A stretch of DNA of 6,974 bases, taken from the NCBI GenBank assembly GCA_021781185.1, contig JAJXXI010000132.1:1-6974 (forward strand), read 5' to 3'. This stretch comes from a bacterium (GTDB lineage Bacteria > Verrucomicrobiota > Verrucomicrobiia > Limisphaerales > UBA11358). The notes beneath the pieces are model-generated. The model did not search any database and had not been told where the DNA came from. It worked only from the letters and a program-made list of their open reading frames with translations. Numbering within the stretch: position 1 is the stretch's first letter; each line of letters opens with the position of its first letter. Made by a program: the position numbers and the translations under genes. This document shows, in pieces, positions 1 to 6,900 of the stretch.

Positions 1-144
1 GGGGCGATTGCGGCGCCGTTCATGGGCAGGATCGCGGATGAACATTCCATGCGCACCGGCTTCGTGGTCCCGCTCGTGTGCTTCGGGCTGATCGCCCTCT
101 ACGGCGCTGTCTGGCAAAAACTGGAAGACACAGACCGTGTATGA
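1..144 (+). CDS. MFS sugar transporter, FucP-like, C-terminal fragment
   Basis: Reading frame 1 is open from the first base to TGA at 142-144 and gives 47 residues, the C-terminal end of a protein whose body lies outside the window. The segment GRIADEHSMRTGF followed by VVPLVCFGLIALYGAVW looks like the loop and last transmembrane helix of FucP-type (fucose/glucose/galactose:H+ symporter) MFS permeases. In that family a 'GRIAD..SM..GF.VPL' stretch commonly precedes the final helix. A short charged tail (QKLEDTDRV) would lie in the cytoplasm. The inferred role is proton-coupled sugar uptake across the inner membrane; the substrate cannot be told from this piece. The stop overlaps the start of the next gene as ATGA, which argues for one transcript and coupled translation with the LacI-type regulator. 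The family call rests on a short stretch and is moderately sure. Confidence 0.72.
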   Translation, partial: GAIAAPFMGRIADEHSMRTGFVVPLVCFGLIALYGAVWQKLEDTDRV

Positions 145-1193
145 ACCGACGGCGCGTGACGATGGCGGACGTGGCTGCGAAGCTGGGCGTGTCCCGCATC
201 GCGGTGTCCATGGCGTTACGCGACCATCATCGCATTTCCGTCGGACTTCGCCGCAAAATCAAACGCAAGGCGCGGGAGATGGGGTATGTTCCCGACCCGT
301 TTCTTTCGGCACTGGCCGCGCACCGTCAGCAGCGGGTGCCGGCCAAGGAACATGGCGTGCTGGCGTGGATCAATCACTGGCCAGATCACAAACGGTTGCG
401 CCAGTTCAAGGAGTTCGATTTGTATTGGCGCGGCGCGAGCGAGGCGGCAGGCAAGTTCGGTTACCGCGTGGATGAGATTCGTTGGGAGGAGGATTGTCCG
501 CCCAAGCGTCTGGAAAGAATCCTGCTGGCGCGGGGCATCGTGGGCGTGCTGATCCCGCCTCATGACAGCCTTCTCGACTGGGGAGATTTTGATTGGAACA
601 AGTTTTCCGTCGTTCGTTTTGGACTGTCCGTGCCGAGTCCGGATACCAACGTGGTGACGGCCGATGCCTATCGCGCAACGGTCATGGCCATCAGCAAGAT
701 CCACGAATACGGCTACCGCCGGATCGGCCTGACGGTGAATGAGGAATTTAACCGGCGGATCGGCGGCAACTTGTTGAGCGGATTTTTTTTCGCGCAGAAA
801 TTGCTGGCCTTCAAAATCCCACTGCCGCCGTTGCTGACGTTTTTGAAAGGCCGGACGACGGAGGAGTTGTCCCGGCAAAAAACCGCGCTGGGCATCTGGC
901 TGAAGCGGCACCGGCCCGATGCGTTGCTGATTTCCGACATCGAACTGCCCGGCATGATGCGCGAACTCGGCTATCGCATCCCGCAGGACATCGCGGTGGC
1001 GGGGACGACGGTGCTGGACATTCCGGGCGTGGATGCGGGCATTGACCAACATGCGGAGGCGATCGGCCGGACGGCGGTGGAGACGTTGTTGAAACAAATG
1101 AACATGAATGAGCGTGGTGAGCCGCGCCATCCCAGCCGGCTTCTGGTCGAAGGCCGGTGGAAGGACGGAAACTCGCTGCCACCAAAAAAATGA
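141..1193 (+). CDS. LacI/GalR-family transcriptional regulator (paralogue 1)
   Basis: A 350-residue protein of normal LacI-family length. Residues 6-26 (VTMADVAAKLGVSRIAVSMAL) form the N-terminal helix-turn-helix, with S18-R19-I20-A21-V22-S23-M24 as the recognition helix. The hinge region follows (GYVPDPFLSALAAHR, 49-62), then a periplasmic-binding-protein-like sensor domain from about residue 72 to the end. The hinge lacks the usual N-x-x-A-R motif but keeps the Leu that enters the minor groove in LacI. Late landmarks are GYRRIGL (191-197), HRPDALL (257-263) and the tail NERGEP...RLLVEGRW. The ATG at 141 overlaps the transporter stop (ATGA) and puts the HTH right at the N-terminus; a longer open frame from 78 would add unlikely residues inside the transporter gene. 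The protein is a cytoplasmic DNA-binding regulator, probably of local sugar genes, with effector unknown. A run of eight T (783-790) lies inside the gene and could be prone to slippage. Confidence 0.93.
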   Translation: MNRRRVTMADVAAKLGVSRIAVSMALRDHHRISVGLRRKIKRKAREMGYVPDPFLSALAAHRQQRVPAKEHGVLAWINHWPDHKRLRQFKEFDLYWRGASEAAGKFGYRVDEIRWEEDCPPKRLERILLARGIVGVLIPPHDSLLDWGDFDWNKFSVVRFGLSVPSPDTNVVTADAYRATVMAISKIHEYGYRRIGLTVNEEFNRRIGGNLLSGFFFAQKLLAFKIPLPPLLTFLKGRTTEELSRQKTALGIWLKRHRPDALLISDIELPGMMRELGYRIPQDIAVAGTTVLDIPGVDAGIDQHAEAIGRTAVETLLKQMNMNERGEPRHPSRLLVEGRWKDGNSLPPKK

Positions 1194-1288
1194 AACAAGC
1201 ATTGATGAATCATTGGATGAATGGAATCATGAGACGGGGCTCGGTGTCGTTCTCAGCCATCCACCAATCCAATGACCCGCTGGTCATC
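1194..1288 (+). other. A/T-rich junction between the two LacI genes with short repeats
   Basis: This 95-base stretch lies between the stop of regulator 1 and the preferred start of regulator 2. Its first 40 bases are visibly richer in A/T than the flanking genes. It carries the direct repeat ATGAAT at 1205 and 1217 (12-base period), the odd-centred palindrome ATGAATCAT (1205-1213) and an imperfect dyad ATGAATGGAATCAT (1217-1230). It may be a regulator-binding site, a 5' leader, or coding sequence if regulator 2 starts at 1190. The sequence alone does not decide between these. Confidence 0.25.
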
Positions 1289-2317
1289 ATGCGCGTCACC
1301 CTGAAAGATATAGCCGGCAAAGTGGGCGTCACCAAGACCGCTGTTTCGCTGGCCTTGCGAAACAGCCCCGGCGTTTCGCAAACGATGCGTGACACCATCC
1401 GGCGCGTGGCGGCGGAAATGGGCTACGTGACCGACCCGATTCTCCAACGGCTCGCAGCGTATCGGCGGGCAGGGGAGGCGGCCCAATTTCAAAATGTGAT
1501 CGCGTGGCTCAACCACTGGTCCGAGCCGGCACGATTGCGCAGTTATCATGAATTTGACCAATACTGGCGTGGTGCGAAACTGGCGGCAAAGCGGATGGGT
1601 TACCGGCTGGACGAGTTCATCTGGCCGCCGGAGCTGCCCGCCAAACAAGCGGAACAGAAGCTGTGCGAGCGTGGCGCTTTGGGGCTGCTGATTCCCCCGC
1701 ACAAGCCGGAGGTGGATTGGGGCGATTTTGACTGGAGCAATTTTTCGTTGATGCGCTTCGGCCTGTCGGTCCGGCAAATTGATTCCAATCTGGTCACCGC
1801 CGACCATCAACGGGCGATCCCCATGGCCGTTAAAAAAATCCATGACTACGGCTATCGCCGGATCGGTCTGGTCTATGATGCGGCCCATGACCGGTCCATG
1901 GGAGGCAACATATACGGCGGATTTTTGTGGGCGCAAACCCGGTTGAATCTTGAACAGATTGTTCCGCCTCACAATTTTGACCCGCAGCATTTGGCGGCCG
2001 CCAGCCGGAGGGATTTCAACCGCTGGCTCGAAAAACACCGGCCGGATGCCATCCTGACAACCTTGCCGCAAATCCCCGTTATTTTAAGTGAACTGGGCTG
2101 CCGCATTCCCGGCGACGTCGCCGTGGCGGGCACGAGTCCTTACGACATATCCGTGGATGCTGGCATTGACCAGTGTCCCCATGCCATCGGGCAAATCGCG
2201 GCGGAAATGCTGATCAAGCAAATCAGCCTGAACGAACGCGGCGAGCCCGCCGACCCGTGCCGCATCCTCGTCGAAAGCCGCTGGCGGGATGGAAAATCCC
2301 TGCCGTCCCGGCTCTGA
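1289..2317 (+). CDS. LacI/GalR-family transcriptional regulator (paralogue 2)
   Basis: A 342-residue LacI-type protein, clearly a paralogue of the gene just upstream. In the block that begins DWGDFDW in both proteins and ends at VTAD, 21 of 30 residues match by eye, and the C-termini share DAGIDQ, NERGEP and a LVE.RW.DG.SLP pattern. The HTH is residues 3-23 (VTLKDIAGKVGVTKTAVSLAL) with recognition-helix residues T15-K16-T17-A18-V19-S20-L21. These differ from paralogue 1 at the base-contacting positions, so the DNA target probably differs. The hinge (GYVTDPILQRLAAYR) again lacks the canonical N-x-x-A-R. I chose ATG 1289 because the HTH begins there, as in the family. The frame is open further upstream, with ATGs at 1190, 1205, 1217 and 1229. 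ATG 1190 overlaps the preceding stop as ATGA and would add 33 residues of non-family sequence. No candidate has a good Shine-Dalgarno site, so the start is uncertain. Role: control of sugar genes; effector unknown. Confidence 0.92.
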   Translation: MRVTLKDIAGKVGVTKTAVSLALRNSPGVSQTMRDTIRRVAAEMGYVTDPILQRLAAYRRAGEAAQFQNVIAWLNHWSEPARLRSYHEFDQYWRGAKLAAKRMGYRLDEFIWPPELPAKQAEQKLCERGALGLLIPPHKPEVDWGDFDWSNFSLMRFGLSVRQIDSNLVTADHQRAIPMAVKKIHDYGYRRIGLVYDAAHDRSMGGNIYGGFLWAQTRLNLEQIVPPHNFDPQHLAAASRRDFNRWLEKHRPDAILTTLPQIPVILSELGCRIPGDVAVAGTSPYDISVDAGIDQCPHAIGQIAAEMLIKQISLNERGEPADPCRILVESRWRDGKSLPSRL

Positions 2318-2432
2318 TTTTGGCAAACACAGATCGCGGTGGTTGTTCGGTGGAAAAACTCCAGCCTGCCACTTTACAGGAACAGCAAAGGAGGATTTGT
2401 CGCTGGCAGCGCCTCGGGATTAAGGTTCAACC
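2318..2432 (+). other. Gap between regulator 2 and GH88 with an orphan Shine-Dalgarno-like site
   Basis: This 115-base gap has no hairpin-plus-T-run terminator. It contains a strong Shine-Dalgarno-like AAAGGAGGA at 2387-2395, but no ATG or GTG follows at a usable distance. TTG 2397 is too close, and it or CTG 2403 would run into the in-frame stop TAA at 2421. The GH88 start at 2433 has only AAGG (2422-2425) with 7 bases of spacing. The gap is short enough for GH88 to share a transcript with the upstream genes, although a promoter here cannot be excluded. Confidence 0.4.
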
Positions 2433-3614
2433 ATGCATACTAGTCAGGCCGTCAATGGCCAGAGGGCTGTCCAGGCGTCAGGCGCTCCGGACGGGCAGAG
2501 ATTGAGGGCCGTGCTGGATCTTTGCATTCTAAAGACGCGCGGCAACATCAAGCGGCTCGCGGATGAACCCAAGGCTGCTCCGTGGGCGCCGGATGGCAGT
2601 TTCTTTGACTGCAAAGAAGGTTTCTACGAGATCGGGAACTGGACTTCTTCTTTTTTCACCGGCATGGCCCTGCTGGCCTGGCGGGAGACCGAAGACGAAT
2701 ATTTTCTCAAGCAAGTCCAACGTCTCGCGCCGCACTACCACGAGAAAGTGTTCACTCACTACCTGGACACCCACCACGATCTCGGCTTCCTTTACTCGTT
2801 GTATTCGGTGGCACTCTGCAAACTGACGGGCGACAAAAAACATCGTAACGTGGGAATACGCGCTGCCGAGCTTTTGGCCTTGCGCTTCAATCCTTGCGGC
2901 AACTTCATCCGCGCGTGGGGGCGAATGGACGAAACGGAATCTCCCATCGGGAATGGCAAAATGCGGACGGACGACATGGCCATTATTGATTCCCTGATGA
3001 ACTTGCCACTGCTGTATTGGGCGAGCATTGAAACCGGCAATGTAAAATTCCGCGAAGTGGCGAATCGTCATGCGGACATGTGTCTCAAGTGCTTTATCCG
3101 GTCCGACGGTTCCACCAATAATATTTATCGCTTTAATCCGGTAACCGGAGAGCCGCTGGGCGATCCTAACGGCACTTACTGGGCGCGTGGCGCGGCTTGG
3201 GCCATTTATGGTTTTGCGTTGAGCTACGGTTACACGCGCCACGAGAAATATCTGGATGCCTCCCTGCGGCTGGCGCGGAAATTCATCGCCAACCTTGATG
3301 ACGAGGTTGTGCCCTGGAACGACTTTCGTGAGGCAGCGCATCCTGACCGGGTCCGGGACGCGTCGGCAGGGGCAATCGCGGTTTGTGGATTTCAAGAACT
3401 GGCCAGACATCATGCGGCTGACCTGGCGGTTACGAACGCCAGGGAGGCATTACTTGCCCGCTTGTGCAGCGCCGACTACCTGGATTTTAACGCCGCCTGT
3501 TATGGGGTGCAAACGCATGGCCAGGGCGGTAGGCATGGTTACACCTCCTGGGGTGACTATTACCTGATGGAAGCCGTCAGCCGCGAACTCAAGGGCGGAG
3601 AGACGTTTTGGTGA
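2433..3614 (+). CDS. GH88 unsaturated glucuronyl hydrolase
   Basis: A 393-residue protein that resembles the Bacillus unsaturated glucuronyl hydrolase UGL (about 377 residues) along its whole length. GH88 enzymes hydrate the C4-C5 double bond of the 4,5-unsaturated uronic acid left by polysaccharide lyases, which releases it from the non-reducing end. The (alpha/alpha)6-barrel landmarks are GFYEIGNWTSSFFTGMALLAW (63-83), HHDLGFLYSL (114-123), IIDSLMNLPLLYWA (184-197), YWARGAAWAIYGFAL (249-263), RDASAGAIAVCGF (308-320) and WGDYYLMEA (373-381). D116 and D186 align with the two catalytic aspartates of UGL (D88 and D149). No signal peptide is seen, so it should act in the cytoplasm on imported oligosaccharides. 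The substrate could be glycosaminoglycan, gellan- or xanthan-type, or another uronate polymer; no lyase is in view to decide. GH105 is a related alternative, but the match to GH88 motifs is much closer. ATG 2433 is the only good start because TAA at 2421 blocks the frame upstream. Confidence 0.93.
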   Translation: MHTSQAVNGQRAVQASGAPDGQRLRAVLDLCILKTRGNIKRLADEPKAAPWAPDGSFFDCKEGFYEIGNWTSSFFTGMALLAWRETEDEYFLKQVQRLAPHYHEKVFTHYLDTHHDLGFLYSLYSVALCKLTGDKKHRNVGIRAAELLALRFNPCGNFIRAWGRMDETESPIGNGKMRTDDMAIIDSLMNLPLLYWASIETGNVKFREVANRHADMCLKCFIRSDGSTNNIYRFNPVTGEPLGDPNGTYWARGAAWAIYGFALSYGYTRHEKYLDASLRLARKFIANLDDEVVPWNDFREAAHPDRVRDASAGAIAVCGFQELARHHAADLAVTNAREALLARLCSADYLDFNAACYGVQTHGQGGRHGYTSWGDYYLMEAVSRELKGGETFW

Positions 3615-3876
3615 GCCTAATATCTGCTTGCCATACAATGGACTTAACAGGGACAGCAAAACACTTGTTGAAGGTTCCCATCCGGGGTGGGAGGATGAAG
3701 CACACAGCCGATCCATTTAAGCCAAAACAACGCTATTATTTTGATTGAATCTTTAGCAAACCCTCCAATCCAACATGAAAACGTCCCAGTCGAAGCCGTT
3801 AACCAGTCAGGATTCTCGGTCCGTAATGGCTGAAATTATTCGGCAATTCCGCAACCGCAACCCATTAAAAGCGCCC
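3615..3876 (+). other. Intergenic region upstream of the giant repeat protein
   Basis: The stretch holds no convincing gene. At 3676-3692 there is a small hairpin (TCCCA, 7-base loop, TGGGA) without a T run, so it is not a credible terminator. An A/T-rich island at about 3714-3758 contains TATTAT (3734-3739), a possible -10 box without a convincing -35 box, set inside the imperfect palindrome CAAAA...TTTTG at 3723-3743. The reading frame of the next gene is open from ATG 3775, so 3775-3876 may be translated as a 34-residue N-terminal extension. A 17-codon frame at 3695-3748 abuts GGGAGG with no spacing and is unlikely to be a gene. Confidence 0.4.
3723..3743 (+). promoter_or_regulatory. Possible operator/-10 region upstream of the repeat protein
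   Basis: This is a 21-base imperfect inverted repeat, CAAAA at the left and TTTTG at the right, with inner AA/TT pairs and mismatches near the centre. It encloses TATTAT, which resembles a sigma-70 -10 box. It lies in the only A/T-rich part of the gap before a large secreted protein gene. No -35 box is evident at the right spacing, and the match to the usual LacI-type operator (palindrome with a central CG) is poor. This is a weak candidate based on position and symmetry only. Confidence 0.2.
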
Positions 3877-3957
3877 ATGAAAAAAGCAAACTTAAATATG
3901 TTCAGTGGCCTTGCGGTCTTCGCGCTGCTGGCCCTCTCAACACCGTCCTCTTTTGCT
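3877..3957 (+). other. Signal peptide of the repeat protein
   Basis: Residues 1-27 from ATG 3877 show a positive n-region (MKK), a hydrophobic core (LAVFALLALS) and a polar c-region ending in SFA before A-N-G-N. This fits Sec-dependent export with signal-peptidase I cleavage after A27 (or A28). If translation starts at 3775 instead, the n-region becomes unusually long (a 34-residue extension), loosely like extended signal peptides of some autotransporters. Confidence 0.8.
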
Positions 3958-6900
3958 GCGAACGGCAACTGGACCAATGATGCCTCAAGCGTCTGGAGCG
4001 CGGTCACCAACTGGAACTCCGACCCGACTGTGCCCGGAACCGCTGCCGGTGATGTCGTTGGACTGAACTGCGACATCACTGCCGCACGCACGGTGACGCT
4101 TGACACGGCGGCGACGGTGGGCACGTTGAACATCGGCGACCCGGCTTCCGGCTTTTTTGGTTATACGCTGTCCACCGCCACGGGACAGACTTTAACTTTT
4201 GATAACAACGGCGGCGGTGCGGATATTGTTCAGGGAACTGTTGGGGGGGCGGCGGATGCGATTGCTGTGCCGGTGTCGCTCGCGGATAACTTGACTGTCT
4301 CTGCTGAGAATGGTTTGACGTTGTCGGGAGTCATCAGCAGTCCTTTGGTCATGACCTTGATGAAAAATGGGGCGGGCACGTTGACACTTTCCGCAGCCAA
4401 TACCTATACGGCCAACAATATCTTTGTGAATGGTGGCACGCTTTATGTGTCAGTAACCGCGGCCGGTGACGGAACGAGTGGCGCGTTCGGCAATGTTTCG
4501 GGCGGGGGATTAAACATTTATGTCAATTCGGGCGCGACTTTGTCCAGCGGCAACAACAACTGGTTCGGCAATCAAACCCTGGCGGACGGCAATTTGCCGA
4601 ACATCAACATTATGGGCGGGACGGTGGCAATAACAAACAACTACACAACAATCGGCGCGCTGAACTTGACCAACGGTGCCACCATCACCAGCACAGGCAC
4701 GGGCGGTGGTAATTACTACGGATTCCAACTGCGCGGCAATGTCACCGTGGGCGGCACAAGTCCTTCAACATTGGCCGGAAGCCGGGATTACCATTTGGGT
4801 GTCAACACCATCTTTGATATCGAAAACACGGGCGGGTCCCCAGCGGACCTGGTGGCCAGCGCCAACTTGCGCAACTCGTCGGGCGATTTTGGGAATTCCG
4901 TCGGCGCGCTGACCAAGACTGGTCCAGGGACGATGATGCTGACTGGAGGGGGGAATGTCTTTTCTGGTTCAGCAACCATCAATGCCGGCACGCTTCAGAT
5001 TGGTGACGGGACGAATAGTAATGGTTCGCTGGCTGGTTATATTGATGATGAGGCTAACCTTGTTTTTGCCAATCCCACAGCATGGACCTACGCAAGTTAC
5101 ATTGTTGGCGCCGGTAACGTGGTTAAGACGGGGCCGGGAACTTTGACCCTTCCGGCAACCAGTTACTACACTGGATCCACCGTGATCAGCAACGGCACCT
5201 TGAACTTCACGGCACCGCAATCCATTTCCGGCGCCATGACGGTGAGAGGTGGAACGACCCTTGCGGTGACTGCTTCGCAGGACGCGACCTACTTGTCGCC
5301 CAGCAGTCTGACACTGGGGGACTCCACAGGTGCTACGCTTCAATTTGGATTGTTTGGAATGGGCAACGCTGTTTTGAATCCGGGTTCAGTCACGATCAAC
5401 GGCACGGCGACCATCAATATTACGAGCTGTCCTTTTGACACCGGCGCTTCCTATCCGCTGATCAATAATTATTCCGGCGGCACTCTGGTCTTGGGGAGTC
5501 AGCCCGGCGGTGTCTTTGGCCAACTGGTGGTGAATGGCTCAACGGTGAGTTACTCGGTGACCAATGTCACCTTTGACGCATGGACGGCAGCGGTGAACAC
5601 CAACTGGGACACACTGACGGCCAACTGGACCAACAGCATTGGGGGAAATCTGTTTATATCAAATTATCCGGTGCAGTTCGATGATGGTGCCAACGGATCT
5701 AGCCCGTTGTTTGTGAACATTACACCCGTGGCAGTCACGCCAGGCTTCATTTTAGTCAGCAACGTGAGCAAGGACTATGTGATCGGCGGTGCGGCGATTT
5801 CCGGCGGAACCAGTTTGGTCAAGGATGGAAATGGCGCCCTCACGTTTACGGGAACTAACACGTTTACCGGACCGATGACCATTTCCGCAGGCAGTGTGAC
5901 GGTCGGTGGCGCGGGACAGTTGGGTGGCGGAAATTATTTCTCGGCCATGAACAACAACGGAGCGTTTAACTTCAACAGTTCGGCCAGCCAGACCTTGGCG
6001 GGAACCATTTCCGGCTCTGGTTCGCTGGCGGCTTTTGGTTCAGGTGCCCTGACGTTGAGTGGCACCAATAGTTACTCCGGCGATACGATGCTCGGGGGCG
6101 GGTCTACCATCCTGCCCAACGGATCCATCAGCGCCTTTGGAACGGGCACAATCACGTTAAGCAACGCCACTATCGTTGTAAAGGCCGCCAGCGGCAGTTC
6201 CTACAATTCAGCGACCTCCGATTATCTGGGCAACAACGTGAATATTCCTGCCGGGGCCACCAATGTCATTGATGATTCTGTAAACAACTATGGCAACCTG
6301 TGGGTGGGAGGCGACAGCACGGAATGGACCGGTTCCGGAACCGTCAAGTTCCGGAACAGCGGCACCGTCACTCGTCCGGCGGTGCTTTGGTGCGCCAGCC
6401 CGCTGCAAAACTTTCACGGCACGATTAACATCGGAGCCACCGGCGGCAACCAGTCAATGTATGTCGGATTTGGATACAATTCGGGCAACGGCGGGGCCGG
6501 CTCGTCCGTTGCGACCATTGATGCCTCGGGGGTGGCCTGGCAGATGGGCGATGTGGGTTACTCATGGAGTCAGTGTGTGGACGGCAACTGCACCACCATC
6601 AAGCTGGGCAGTCTTTCGGCGGCCAACCCGAGCACTTATCTGCGCGGTGGTCCGAGTCCGTTGACTTATGAAGTGGGCGCGTTGAATACCGACACAACTT
6701 ACGCCGGCAAGATTGATGACTGGACGGCCACCACCTTGACGAAAGTGGGGACGGGCACGCTGACCTTGAGTGGTGCAAACGCGTTCACCGGCGGATTGAA
6801 TCTCAACGCCGGCATCTTGAGCGTCAGCAATCCCAGCGCGATCAGTCCGTCCTGCCCGATCAGTTTTGGCGGCGGGATGCTGCGATACACGGCGGATAAC

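Noticed and set aside
216..1202. Long minus-strand open frame (328 codons) opposite regulator 1
   Set aside because: It lies wholly opposite a clear LacI-family gene, and its translation is rich in Arg, His and Gln with no recognisable domain. It is a typical shadow of a G/C-rich gene.
1253..2071. Long minus-strand open frame (272 codons) opposite regulator 2
   Set aside because: It is antisense to a clear paralogous LacI gene, has no family motif and a skewed composition, so it is a shadow frame.
2173..2505. Plus-strand 110-codon frame across the end of regulator 2 and the GH88 start
   Set aside because: It overlaps two real genes out of frame and has an Arg-rich, low-complexity product.
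2529..3413. Minus-strand open frame (294 codons) opposite GH88
   Set aside because: The + strand carries all GH88 motifs in order; the antisense product shows no domain.
2433..3614. GH105 (unsaturated rhamnogalacturonyl hydrolase) identity
   Set aside because: The HHD.GFLYSL, IID.L.NLPLL.WA and RG.AW.IYGFAL blocks match GH88 UGL much better, and both GH88 catalytic Asp positions are present.
3676..3692. Hairpin after GH88 as an intrinsic terminator
   Set aside because: The stem is only five pairs with a seven-base loop and is followed by GGATGAAG, not a T run.
3695..3748. 17-codon small frame after GGGAGG
   Set aside because: The purine run touches the ATG with no spacing, and the peptide has no hydrophobic or repeated character; probably chance.
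4676..4912. Small frames on both strands within the giant gene
   Set aside because: They lie inside the uninterrupted long frame, which has a signal peptide and family repeats; the short frames show no motifs.
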